A stretch of DNA of 64,000 bases, from positions 1,052,311 through 1,116,310 of the forward strand of contig SCFE01000085.1 in assembly GCA_004352715.1 (NCBI GenBank). The letters are read 5' to 3'. Below are positions 53,384 through 64,000 of the stretch, piece by piece; within the stretch, counting starts at the first letter, position 1; every line of letters begins with the position of its first letter. The position numbers and the translations under genes are program-made. Origin of the DNA: Hofstenia miamia. Taxonomy: Eukaryota; Xenacoelomorpha; Acoela. The notes under the pieces were generated by a model. The model was not told where the DNA came from. It did no database searches and worked only from the letters and a program-made list of their open reading frames with translations.

Positions 53384-54385
53384 TGATTTCATACCGCCTA
53401 ATGTTTGTGACGACCAGCAATGTATGACTTTAAGTCGCGAAGATCTTCTTTAAAATCAGGCGAAGTTAATTCGTTCCAGGCAGCTACTATGGAATATGTG
53501 GGAAACTCCATTGTTTCTATTAAATCAGGAAGAATTCCATAGCATCGGCTAATCACAAGCAGATCGGATTCCAAAGTGTTGCAAGAAACACACTCTTTAA
53601 CTTTTCAAACAATAACCCTGTGACACTCAAATTCCGAGACAATTCGTCTTACTTCTGGTAGATTTTTTGCATAATATACAGCTGCTTTTATCCAACTTCC
53701 CCATTGTGTAAGAACAGATTCTGGAGGATTGCCAATGTTGTGGAAAGCATGTCACCTTGGTGCATTTTTCAATGCTGTAGCCTTGACATGTGCAATTAAA
53801 TTATCAACTGACTTAAAATATGACCGAATTTTTGCTGCACAGTTATGAAGATGTGCCGCCGCACAAGTTACGTGAAATAGATTCTTGTACATCTGCTTCA
53901 AAACGTTTTCTGCAGTCAACATGTATGACGCGGTGTTGCACAAAAGAACTCTAAAGCACTCTCTAGGTGTTTTTAGAGCATGTAACGCATCATCGACTAA
54001 GCCTAAAACAACATGATTATCTGGTACCACGGATGTCAGAAGTGAAGTCTTTTCAGGAATGTCAAGACTACCTGCTAAAACATTAAAATACTTTACACCG
54101 TTTTTCTCCGATTTGTCAGCAACTATGAAAATCTCTTTTTCCACAAAGAATGCCTCTCAATTGGTTGATTTCCTCTGTTGCCATCTGGTCCACCTTGCTA
54201 CCACAGCTACTCTCTCTTGGCAATGGTTGTCCGATATCTCTGAAAAGTTTCTGCGCTGGGTAACGCAGTTATTTAGAGGAATGCTTGACCATGGAGAATG
54301 CAAACTCGCCTTTATTTTGTGGTTTCAGAAATTTCTGAGTTGATCCTGACAGTAACTCTGATCATTTCTTTCAATGCTTAGCAGA
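53384..54385 (-). pseudogene. hAT-like transposase remnant
   Basis: On the minus strand, 53752-54144 is open for 130 residues: V-A-D-K-S (54115), V-L-A-G-S-L (54069), a central L-L-C-N-T-A-S-Y-M-L and H-V-T-C-A-A-H-like block (about 53940-53860), and R-S-Y-F-K-S-V-D-N-L-I. Continuing past 53752 with a frame change gives T-Q-W-G-S-W-I-K-A-A-V-Y-Y-A (about 53730-53685) and further blocks to ~53400. This order is that of the RNase-H-like core of hAT-type, BED-finger-associated transposases. The N-terminal part is fragmentary, and stops and frameshifts make it inactive. Confidence 0.65.
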
Positions 54386-54403
54386 TGTTTGGTCACTTTC
54401 TTC

Positions 54404-56780
54404 GAAATGTTTCTTAAAAAATTTTAATAGTTCTGTGCTCCAAACATAATTTATCATTGGGAGTACGTTTAAATTCCTTTGGCCATTCGCTAATGATTCA
54501 GTCAACTTTAACATGATTGATACGAACGATTGACCCAAAATTAGACGTTCCCTTAAAAACACCAAGATTTCTAAAGAATGTACTAACGAATAACAATTTT
54601 TCTTAATTTTTAGTGCTTTAATCTAACACTATTATTTTAACTATATTAACGTAAAAGTAAAATTTTAACTGTATTGACTATAAACTTTTTGGTCCCCCTA
54701 GTTAAAATGTAAAAAATTTTAATTAATGCCAAAACAAAGCATTTCAAAATAATTGAATGTATTTTACTTAGATTATTTCAACCAAGTCTAAATACCCAGG
54801 AGGATTACGTACATAAACTATTACTGCCAATAATTAAAATTAATGAAACAAAATATTATTATAAAATCAAGTAAATTTATGGGGAATAACTTTGTGAGGA
54901 AACTGACGATGGCTTTGTAAGTCGAAATATATTTTTGAATGTTATTGCTTTAAAAATCTTTAAGAATTTTCAGTTACCCAGACAACTTAGTTAAATAATG
55001 AAGGAAAATGTCAAATCTAGTTGAGGATTTTTTTATAATGACAATTACGTTTATTTAATCTTTATAATTATATATAAACTCACCAACGTTGAATTACCAA
55101 TATATTTGCAAAATATGATGAGAAGATTATCATCATCNNNNNNNNNNNNNNNNNNNNNNNNNNNNNNNNNNNNNNNNNNNNNNNNNNNNNNNNNNNNNNN
55201 NNNNNNNNNNNNNNNNNNNNNNNNNNNNNNNNNNNNNNNNNNNNNNNNNNNNNNNNNNNNNNNNNNNNNNNNNNNNNNNNNNNNNNNNNNNNNNNNNNNN
55301 NNNNNNNNNNNNNNNNNNNNNNNNNNNNNNNNNNNNNNNNNNNNNNNNNNNNNNNNNNNNNNNNNNNNNNNNNNNNNNNNNNNNNNNNNNNNNNNNNNNN
55401 NNNNNNNNNNNNNNNNNNNNNNNNNNNNNNNNNNNNNNNNNNNNNNNNNNNNNNNNNNNNNNNNNNNNNNNNNNNNNNNNNNNNNNNNNNNNNNNNNNNN
55501 NNNNNNNNNNNNNNNNNNNNNNNNNNNNNNNNNNNNNNNNNNNNNNNNNNNNNNNNNNNNNNNNNNNNNNNNNNNNNNNNNNNNNNNNNNNNNNNNNNNN
55601 NNNNNNNNNNNNNNNNNNNNNNNNNNNNNNNNNNNNNNNNNNNNNNNNNNNNNNNNNNNNNNNNNNNNNNNNNNNNNNNNNNNNNNNNNNNNNNNNNNNN
55701 NNNNNNNNNNNNNNNNNNNNNNNNNNNNNNNNNNNNNNNNNNNNNNNNNNNNNNNNNNNNNNNNNNNNNNNNNNNNNNNNNNNNNNNNNNNNNNNNNNNN
55801 NNNNNNNNNNNNNNNNNNNNNNNNNNNNNNNNNNNNNNNNNNNNNNNNNNNNNNNNNNNNNNNNNNNNNNNNNNNNNNNNNNNNNNNNNNNNNNNNNNNN
55901 NNNNNNNNNNNNNNNNNNNNNNTATAAAAACTAAAATATTTAAGTGAGCATAGTAAAAGCCCACATTTTAAAACAAGACAAAACACGTATATATTCTAAT
56001 TTTTTATAANGGAAATGTTTCTTAAAAAATTTTAATAGCTCTGTGCGCCAAACAATTTATCATTGGGAGTACGTTTAAATTCCTTTGGTCATTCGCGAAT
56101 GATTCAGTCAACCTTAACATGATCAGAATCTGCAATCTTTTTACATGATTGATACGAACGATTGACCCAAAATTTGAAGTTCCCCTAAAAACACCAAGAT
56201 TTCTAAAGAATGTAATAACGAATAAAAATTTTTTTTAATTCTTAGCGCTTTAACCTAACACTATCATTTTAACTATACTAATGTAAAAGTAAAATTTTAA
56301 CTTTATTGACTATTAACTTTTTGGTCCCCCTAGTTATAATGTAAAAATTTTAATGAATGCCGAAGCAAATCATCTCAAAATCATTGAATGTATTTTAATT
56401 AGATTATTTCAACCAAGTCTAAATTCCAAGGAGGATTACTGCCAATAATTAAAATTTAATGGAACAAAATATTATTATAAAATCAAATAAATTTATGGGG
56501 AATAACTTTGTAAGGAAACTGACGATGGCTTTGTAAGTCGAAATATATTTTTGAATGTTGTTATTGCTTTAAAAATCCTTAGGAATTTTCAGTTACCCAG
56601 ACTACTTAGTCAAAAACTAAATAATGAATGAAAATTTAAAATCTAGTCGAGGATTTGAATGTCGCATGAAACTTTTTTATAATGACAATTACGTTTATTT
56701 AATCTTTATAATTATCTATAAACTCACCAATTTTGTATTACCAGTTGCAAAATGTGATGAGAATATTATCATCAAAACTT
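54404..56780. repeat. Direct duplication around single N at 56010
   Basis: Left arm 54404-55137 and right arm 56012-56780 match with SNPs and indels. Between them are a 785-N gap (55138-55922) and 87 bp of other sequence. No coding sequence recognised. Confidence 0.8.
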
Positions 56781-57720
56781 ATCTTGATCCACTCTACCAT
56801 TTTTTTTACCAGAATACATTTATTCAACTTCTTATCAGGAAAAGTGGAAAAATTTTCATATTTCTGTGGGAATCAGGAAAACCTGTGGTAGCGGGAACGA
56901 AAAATTTATTCCCTCTTCCATCCATTAAAAATAATGAGAAACAATGGTAATTTGCTACACAAGCTTTCGATACCAGACCAGATATTCGAATTATTTTATT
57001 CTGACGGAATTTAATTATTCCAGATTATAATATCTTAAATCAACCCTTAATACATACAAAAATTTAATTAGAAAATGAAATATAATTTAAGCTTAAAAAA
57101 GCTTTTTATAAGTTATCGAACAGACAACTTTTACAAACTCTAAAAGTGACAGTTACTTGATTCAGGGTCCATCAGCTTAAGAATATTATTGCCCCAAGGG
57201 TATCCACTAGAAAACCTTGCCCCCCATACTGGTTTTATATTCGGATTTTGGTAGAAGGCGATCTTTCCAAGAATCTATTTAAGTTGATTAAAGTTTATTT
57301 ACAATACAGCAAAAAAGGAATGTATTTTTAAAATACGAGTATTTTATTAAAAAATATTACATTAAAAGGAAACAATATCTATGCATTTATTATTATTACT
57401 ACAATTGTATTTAAAAACTCGTAATTTTCTTAGAATCGAAATCAGAATTGAAGCTTATAAACTGCAAACAGAAAAAATTATAACATTGTTCACAACAAAA
57501 ATCTTACAAACATTGATTAACAATATAAACAATTAAACTAACTTTTAAATTTTCTAATCTAAAGACTAAATCAGTAGAATCTGGAAATAAAGCTCTTTTA
57601 AAGAATGTTATGCAGCCCCAATGACGTATCACAAAATTCACATCAATCAAATTTCAGGCGATTTTGCTTGACATGAATTATTCCTACTATCGCAAGGCTT
57701 GAATTGCTTTGTAGAACTTC
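56781..57720. other. Non-coding stretch, 3' side of the homeobox gene
   Basis: No gene recognised. It should contain the 3' UTR of the minus-strand homeobox gene that stops at 57721. Confidence 0.55.
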
Positions 57721-58103
57721 TTAGGAAGCACGACTTGTACACTCTTTTAAATGTTCATCGAAGAGTTTGTTAGTGACATAAACTTTACCACATGCGCAAG
57801 TATTCTTCATCAAACGTCGAGTATTTTGAAACCAAACCTATGAACATAAGTCAAAAGTGGATATCAAATAAATGTATGTACCTGTATCACGCGTAGAGGA
57901 AGACCTATGTGGTTACTGATTTCTGCGAGCAATCGACGCGATGGATTTGCCGTTCGTCTGTACATGTTGTGCAAATAGAGTAAATCTTGGGCTGTCAATC
58001 GGGTCCTCACTCGATGACGAATACGATGAATCATGCACTTATGCGGCTCCTTGTAGTCAGGTTTGCAGAGGAGTCCAATGCTTACAAAACCATTCCCGCT
58101 TAT
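57721..58103 (-). CDS. Zinc-finger homeobox protein, C-terminal exons
   Basis: Two exons, 57882-58103 (74 codons) and 57721-57837 (38 codons plus TAA), are joined across a 44-bp intron. They encode a homeodomain starting near R-V-R-T-R-L-T (about 58010), with helix 3 split by the intron: G-L-P-L-R-V-I-Q / V-W-F-Q-N-T-R-R. Trp48, Phe49 and Asn51 are present, so DNA binding is expected. The intron position inside helix 3 and the I-G-L-P-x-R-V-I-Q-V-W-F-Q-N wording resemble ZFHX-type homeodomains. Directly after it is a C-x-C-x12-H-x3-C finger, then the stop. A nuclear transcription factor role follows from the fold. The 5' part continues upstream, probably through 59726-60021. Confidence 0.82.
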
Positions 58104-58355
58104 CTAAAGCATTTAAATTTATTGAAGAATTTATTCACTCAACATTCAAATTTAAAATATGCTTATATAAAATAGATCGTGTGAAAATTGCGTACGCCCA
58201 TATTTGATTAGCCTACATTATAAACACTTAAAAGTTCAAATAATAGTGTCTTCATTCCTCTATTAAATATAAGTTATTTAAGGTGGTGCAGAGCGTTAGT
58301 GAACATACCATGATTTTTGAATTAATAATGTCTATACATATATATATATATATAT

Positions 58356-58583
58356 CCCGCTAAATGATTTTTAAAAACCTCATCATGACCGCGATACCAA
58401 ACACATTCATTGTACTACCTACCCTCATAGTAAATATATTTAAGTTCGAGTGAATACTGCGGGAGCAATGGCCAAAAATAGGTACTTTGGGGAAAAAGTG
58501 TGATTCCCGCTAAATGGCTTACAAATTTCGGACGGTTTCCTATCAAATGTAAGGTTTTTGCATTTTCCATACTAAAAAGCGGG
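58356..58583. mobile_element. Possible 228-bp inverted-repeat element in TA repeats
   Basis: TA repeats run directly into CCCGCTAAATG at 58356 and out of AAAAAGCGGGAAATATATA at 58575-58590, so the two ends are inverted (CCCGCT / AGCGGG). CCCGCTAAATG also recurs inside at 58507, and a third TA-to-CCCGCT junction occurs at 60891. The repeats are short, so a MITE is only likely. Confidence 0.35.
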
Positions 58584-58589
<6 letters not shown>

Positions 58590-58619
<30 letters not shown>

Positions 58620-59725
58620 GCATTCAGAGTTAAAACAAGAATTAGTCACGAAAGTTAGATGTCTTTAAAGTATTGGAAATCACGGGCGACAATTTCCATA
58701 TTTACGCAGAGAAGCTAGAAGAACTGTTCTATCGGAGAACAGAACCCTTGACCTGTTGTGCTATATTACCATTCATGGTTTTTAAAAAAAGCTAAAAAAA
58801 TTTAAAACAATATTTTTCTAGAGACGCTTTTATACGATTGCAATATAGATCAGTGGTTAATTCAAAAGCAGCCTACAAGCCAAATAAAGGGCTTTCAATT
58901 GCACACCGGCCTGCTCTACCAATAAAATATAAAATATTATTATGGACATCTAAGTGTTAATTTTACAAAAGGTTTGCCTGCTGTGTTTCAAAAATTACCT
59001 AGATATAATGGAATTTCTGATTTTTAGCATACATCATACAAATGCTTGGGTATAACTGATAGAGAACTAGCAGCTTATGATTTAACCGTGACGTTTGATA
59101 CATTTCAGACGACATGGCCTAGTTTACCTATGTGTTTGTGGGAATTTATTAATTTTTTTTACAAGGTTGACTATTTCATGCAAAGTAATCAGGAGTTTAA
59201 GAACCACAGTGACACTGAATAAAGGTAACCATCTAACAATCTAACTCATTTCAGTTTACTTTGTAATAATACAATGATGCAAATTAAAGAGTGACAATAC
59301 GAGCTTAGCATTGACCCNAAGTTTTTTTGGACAAAAGTAAATTTACACAAAGCGCAATCGTCTGTTTTTAGCAGCAAATCGATTATTGGCATTTTGAATT
59401 AAAATGAACTAATTTGAATTTTGAGGAAAAAAAACATTTTAATTAAGTGTTCGCAGCTTGCACCAAGGGGGGAGTGGTCGCCCTCCCTAAACGCGCCACT
59501 CGATAAACCGCATTCGCTTACCACTCAATCCAAGCTTTGTACCCGAACTTACACGACCGAACAATTTGATCCACGAACCCGTCGCGAAACCCGAAATCAG
59601 AATGGGTTTAATCGGGTAACTGATGTCACTCTCTAGTGCAAATTAACGACGATAAAAATGAATTTTCTAAATCATACAATTTGAGAGCGCCCTCTGGCAA
59701 CTGGTCTATTGCATGTGAACTTAAC
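58590..59725. other. Probable intron of the homeobox gene, with a contig join
   Basis: Contains a TA tract (58587-58617), a single N at 59318 without obvious repeated flanks, and an unusually GC-rich patch at 59450-59640. The patch has open frames on both strands (plus 59421-59633; minus ~59560-59632 between AG and GTAAG), but none with a recognisable domain. An extra exon of the homeobox gene here is possible. Confidence 0.45.
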
Positions 59726-60021
59726 TTCTTGCTCGGAATGCGACGGAATCCGGAGATTTTGTGGTTCCTCCTTTTTATTCGCTGATAGATCTATGGGCTC
59801 TTCTTGAGGTTCAGTCTAAAACAGTTTTAACACCATGGAGCAGGCAGGTATTCTTACTTTATTTGCAGATGGATTTGTTTCTGCCACGCGAACTGGTACT
59901 GAGCAGTTGGTTTGTAATGCGAGATAATTTGGCGACAAGAGAGCTTCATGTGAGTGATAGGTCTTGTGTACTCGACATCTGCGAGGATCACGATGATCTC
60001 GTCTGCAGCTGCGATTAATTC
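59726..60021 (-). CDS. Two exons with a PIDLS (CtBP) motif
   Basis: Exons 59858-60021 (phase 2 start, 54 codons) and 59726-59815 (30 codons) are joined by a 42-bp GTAAGA..TTTTAG intron, the size seen in the other genes. The joined frame contains P-I-D-L-S-A-N-K followed by K-E-E-P, a consensus PxDLS site for the CtBP co-repressor, the motif found in zinc-finger homeobox repressors such as ZEB. They are on the same strand and 1.6 kb upstream of the homeodomain exons, so one gene is likely. The first exon is also open in another frame; the frame given is chosen because only it joins to the PIDLS frame. Identity beyond the motif is not established. Confidence 0.55.
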
Positions 60022-60975
60022 CTAAATTTAAAAGAATTTATCAATAATATGATAGCATGATAGCCATTAAATGCTACTAAACTCCCGAAATGCAAGAATT
60101 ACGACGATGTAGCAGCTTCCAAAGCTAAATACACACATTGAATTTAAATTTCTTAGAATGCCTCTGAAGTTTAACCTCTCAAGGCCTGATGCGTTATTTT
60201 TGACACGTGGTCAGTGTATGAATATTTGAGTGGTGATGAAATTATTAAATTAATGATTTGAAATTGTGTTACCAATTCTTGAAAATGATCTGCATTTTAG
60301 ATTCACTGCAATTTCTCATCAAAATGTGAATAACCAAAGAGTCACGTTCGTCAGGATATTATTAAAAATTGTTATTACATAAATTCATATAAGCTACAAC
60401 GTCGGGCTTTACAGATATGTTTTAAAACTACACTAACAATTATAATATATTATATGAATATTTTAAAAGGAAAACTAAATTTACAAACATACATTTAGAA
60501 GTCATATTGAAGTGAGTAGTTATCTTAATATCCGATGAACAACATTATGAGAAACCTTGTATGCAAAGGGATTCACCGAACACGGTTTTAAGTTAAGAAT
60601 AATTGACAATTCTACAAGAATTTCAGAAAAATAAATAAAATATTAAATAATCTTGTTTTAAACAAGAGGTTTCATAGCAGATATAGAAAATTCTGAATTT
60701 GTCAACTTTTTTAAAAGGTGCCATTGCGAAAATACATACATCAACAGCCTTCACCAAAAAAATTAACCAAACCAACCCAAATAAATATTTCTAAAGTCTG
60801 ACTCAACTCAGATAGAATGAATTACGCACTGATAGATTATGTTTTCCAGCAGACTGCAGCAAAGCACTTTATATATATATATATATATATCCCGCTATTT
60901 ATTTTTCCACATATCCCCATAAATTGGTTTTCCAATGCAATTCCTGAAATTTTGTAGGTCAGTTTTTTTTGCATT
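60022..60975. other. Non-coding stretch
   Basis: AT-rich with a TA tract at 60870-60890. Further upstream exons of the homeobox gene may lie here but none could be chosen. Confidence 0.5.
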
Positions 60976-62260
60976 GGGTACATCATTAAAATAGCAATAT
61001 AAAGTAATTCATCCATAGCCTGTAAGAATTGTTACTTTTTGTAATGCATGTTGATTTGTAGATTGGTTACTTTTTTGTAATTTATGACGCTATTCAGATA
61101 AATTATCAGTTATTGAATTGTAAACATTTATCTGAATATAGAATCTCTTATCTTATCTTATCTTATCTTATTAGTTCCAGCATCCATTCATTTTCTAACA
61201 AACAATGTAGTATGGGATTTTCTACTCAAAGCGTTCTATGTAATCGATTTGGGAAAAATTCATAGTTCATAGAGGGCCGCATTAGTATATATGCATTGAA
61301 TGTAAACAATTTTTTCTAATCTTACATTTTTAATTATTAAATATAACACATTGTAAATAATATAAGAAAAGGTATATTTGAACAAAACACAAATTTATTA
61401 TTTAATGATTTTTTGTAATAAGAAAATTAAATAGACATGGACAGAAGTTAATCAATAAAAAACCAACTGAACTGTACTTTCAGAGTAAATAATTAACCCT
61501 AAGTGAACCAAGTATATTTATACTGCTTAATAAAATATTTTTTAGGTACACCTATATGACATCTTGTTACTATTTCTAAATTTGGAATAAAAAACAAAAT
61601 TTTATCTAGTGACTTTAGTTTTTGAAAACTAGGTTTATGGAGCATAGATTTGGCAATGTCTATTCAATCAGCTCTGAGCTTTTTCCCTAAAATCTACACG
61701 CAGTNGGGTACATCATTGTTATTAGTTCCAGAATCCATTCATTTTCTAACAAACAATGTAGTATGGGATTTTCTACTCAAAGCGTTCTATGTAATCGATT
61801 TGGGAAAAATTCATAGTTCATAGAGGGCCGCATTAGTATATATGCATTGAATGTAAACAATTTTTTCTAATCTTACATTTTTAATTATTAAATATAACAC
61901 ATTGTAAATAATATAAGAAAAGGTATATTTGAACAAAACACATGTTAAATTTATTATTTAATGATTTTTTGTAATAAGAAAATTAAATAGACATGGACAG
62001 AAGTTAATCAATAAAAAACCAACTGAACTGTACTTTCAGAGTAAATAATTAACCCTAAGTGAACCAAGTATATTTATACTGCTTAATAAAATATTTTTTA
62101 GGTACACCTATATGACATCTTGTTACTATTTCTAAATTTGGAATAAAAAACAAAATTTTATCTAGTGACTTTAGTTTTTGAAAACTAGGTTTATGGAGCA
62201 TAGATTTGGCAATGTCTATTCAATCAGCTCTGAGCTTTTTCCCTAAAATCTACACGCAGT
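60976..62260. repeat. Direct duplication around single N at 61705
   Basis: Left arm 60976-61704, right arm 61706-62260. Apart from a LINE tail present only in the left arm and a few bases, they are nearly identical. Both arms begin GGGTACATCATT and end CTACACGCAGT. No coding sequence was seen. Confidence 0.88.
60988..61167 (+). mobile_element. 180-bp LINE 3' tail, present in one arm only
   Basis: A severely 5'-truncated LINE: the 3' UTR matches 50291-50470, with GACGC, a perfect 12-bp hairpin (ATTCAGATAAAT / ATTTATCTGAAT) and five TCTTA-type units. The right arm has the uninterrupted target GGGTACATCATTGTTATTAG, so the insertion edges are exact to a few bases. No long target duplication is evident. 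Confidence 0.8.
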
Positions 62261-62280
62261 TTACATAATTCAGAATGAAT

Positions 62281-63676
62281 GTTTTCATTGGGTCGGCTCC
62301 GTCATGTTGAAGAACATACGTATAATGTTAGGTTTATGATTTGGGGTAAGATTCGAGTTAGGATAGAATTTAGCCTAAAGTTAAGGTTGTGTTTAGGGTT
62401 CCGTTTGAGGTTAGGGATATAGTTAGTTAGGTTTGGAGTTAGGGTTATAGTTTGAAATATGGTTTAGGTTAGGGTTATTATTATTTGCAATTATTTGGGT
62501 GAGCAATAAAGTTTTTGTAACACCATGCTACATGACAACTTATCAACAATTTTTGTCGCTTTCTTTACATAATTAAAAATGATAATGTTTTCATTGGGTC
62601 GGCTCCGTCATGTTGAAGAACATACGTATAATGTTAGGTTTATGATTTGGGGTAAGATTCGAGTTAGGATAGAATTTAGCCTAAAGTTAAGGTTGTGTTT
62701 AGGGTTCCGTTTGAGGTTAGGGATATAGTTAGTTAGGTTTGGAGTTAGGGTTATAGTTTGAAATATGGTTTAGGTTAGGGTTATTATTATTTGCAATTAT
62801 TTGGGTGAGCAATAAAGTTTTTGTAACACCATGCTACATGACAACTTATCAACAATTTTTGTCGCTTTCTTTACATAATTAAAAATGATAATGTTTTCAT
62901 TGGGTCGGCTCCGTCATGTTGAAGAACATACGTATAATGTTAGGTTTATGATTTGGGGTAAGATTCGAGTTAGGATAGAATTTAGCCTAAAGTTAAGGTT
63001 GTGTTTAGGGTTCCGTTTGAGGTTAGGGATATAGTTAGTTAGGTTTGGAGTTAGGGTTATAGTTTGAAATATGGTTTAGGTTAGGGTTATTATTATTTGC
63101 AATTATTTGGGTGAGCAATAAAGTTTTTGTAACACCATGCTACATGACAACTTATCAACAATTTTTGTCGCTTTCTTTACATAATTAAAAATGATAATGT
63201 TTTCATTGGGTCGGCTCCGTCATGTTGAAGAACATACGTATAATGTTAGGTTTATGATTTGGGGTAAGATTCGAGTTAGGATAGAATTTAGCCTAAAGTT
63301 AAGGTTGTGTTTAGGGTTCCGTTTGAGGTTAGGGATATAGTTAGTTAGGTTTGGAGTTAGGGTTATAGTTTGAAATATGGTTTAGGTTAGGGTTATTATT
63401 ATTTGCAATTATTTGGGTGAGCAATAAAGTTTTTGTAACACCATGCTACATGACAACTTATCAACAATTTTTGTCGCTTTCTTTACATAATTAAAAATGA
63501 TAATGTTTTCATTGGGTCGGCTCCGTCATGTTGAAGAACATACGTATAATGTTAGGTTTATGATTTGGGGTAAGATTCGAGTTAGGATAGAATTTAGCCT
63601 AAAGTTAAGGTTGTGTTTAGGGTTCCGTTTGAGGTTAGGGATATAGTTAGTTAGGTTTGGAGTTAGGGTTATAGTT
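62281..63676. repeat. 306-bp satellite, ~4.6 identical units
   Basis: Units start (at GTTTTCATTGGG) at 62281, 62587, 62893, 63199 and 63505, all exactly 306 bp apart. Units 2-5 look identical by eye. Each unit holds several GGTTAGGGTTATT- and TTAGGG-type words in a G-rich half, and an AT-rich half containing GACAACTTATCAACAATTTT. The array ends in a 5-N gap (63677-63681). The sequence after the gap resumes with a diverged unit (TTTTGGGTAAGATT) that fades out by ~63720. Confidence 0.92.
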
Positions 63677-63776
63677 NNNNNTTTTGGGTAAGATTGGGGT
63701 TAAGGATAGTCTGACCCATGGGTAAAAAAAATATTATTCGTTTGCTATTGTAATTTTATTCTCTCATATCACATAC

Positions 63777-64000
63777 CTTTGAATATTTTTTTATGCGCGG
63801 AATTGACTGAATTGTCCATGGCTATTCCGTGGGTGGGAATGTTTTTTCGAGTAGGGAATTGCATTTGGAATCGATTAAGAACTTCACTGTCAGGACGCAG
63901 TTGTTTGGGATCAAACCAATGGCGCACTGTTTGATTATCTTTTTGAGATAACTGCTGGAGAGCCATCATTTGATGCAATATTATGTTTTGCTGAAGTTGA
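63777..64000 (-). CDS. Unidentified Q-rich exon, open at the window edge
   Basis: The minus-strand frame is open from the right edge to a GTATGT donor at 63776. It starts Gln-rich (L-Q-Q-N, Q-Q-L-S-Q-K), then has V-R-H-W-F-D-P-K-Q-L and a basic stretch, ending in phase 1. The good donor and Gln/Met-rich composition favour a real exon. A WF-x4-L motif near a Q-rich segment recalls the C-terminus of the eIF4E transporter 4E-T, but this similarity is weak. It lies on the same strand as the homeobox exons, 3.8 kb upstream, with the satellite between. Confidence 0.45.

Noticed and set aside
59421-59636. GC-rich 71-codon plus-strand frame
   Set aside because: No recognisable domain, no clear splice context, and the minus strand is equally open in part. 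Mentioned only as a GC-rich patch.
62281-63676. CRISPR array or telomere
   Set aside because: The units are 306 bp without spacers, so it is not CRISPR. The TTAGGG-like words are irregular and embedded in a longer unit, and unique sequence follows, so it is not a terminal telomere.

Overview
The window is AT-rich, repeat-dense nuclear DNA from an invertebrate animal. Its genes are spliced (GT..AG), use the standard code and encode eukaryotic proteins. Several introns are only 40-44 bp long. Telomere-like TTAGGG runs occur inside a satellite. The phylum cannot be fixed from this sequence. Very short introns, and splice acceptors lying just before three start codons, would suit a lineage with spliced-leader trans-splicing (flatworm, rotifer, cnidarian or tunicate, for example), but that is inference.

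Four genes can be reconstructed with consistent exon phases: TIM44 (minus, 9383-17471, N-terminal exon not found), a four-finger CCCH RNA-binding protein with a Q/G/Y-rich tail (plus, 23629-26448), gamma-SNAP (plus, 32650-36526, 318 aa) and type II phosphatidylinositol 4-kinase (plus, 36826-40773, 458 aa). Gamma-SNAP and PI4K2 lie head to tail only 299 bp apart. A fifth gene, on the minus strand, is partial: a zinc-finger homeobox C-terminus at 57721-58103, with two upstream exons at 59726-60021 that carry a CtBP-type PIDLS motif and probably belong to it. An unidentified Q-rich exon runs off the right edge (63777-64000, minus).

Most of the rest is mobile DNA. 1-6110 holds the 3' end of an R2-like element followed by stacked LINE fragments. 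12.8-17.2 kb (inside a TIM44 intron) holds a duplicated block and a Tc/mariner-type transposon with a second inverted-repeat element nested in it. 17.8-22.4 kb holds a LINE fragment, a Tc1-like transposon and another LINE. 27.2-28.6 kb holds a LINE inside a 166-bp satellite. 42.6-46.1 kb holds a long copy of the R2-like element (zinc finger, reverse transcriptase with YLDD, C-terminal restriction-like endonuclease). 46.8-52.6 kb holds three or more LINE copies. 53.4-54.4 kb holds a hAT-like transposase remnant. 62.3-63.7 kb is a 306-bp satellite whose copies look identical.

A strong assembly signal runs through the window. Eight isolated single Ns mark contig joins. At most of them the sequence on one side repeats that on the other, with small indels, SNPs or a transposon present in only one copy. 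These look like two haplotypes laid end to end, so duplicated exons of TIM44 and of the CCCH gene should be treated as artefacts until tested. The same feature exposes recent LINE insertions with their empty sites. LINE 3' ends of different sequence share one plan: a short GACG motif, a hairpin with a copy-specific stem, then a short microsatellite tail.
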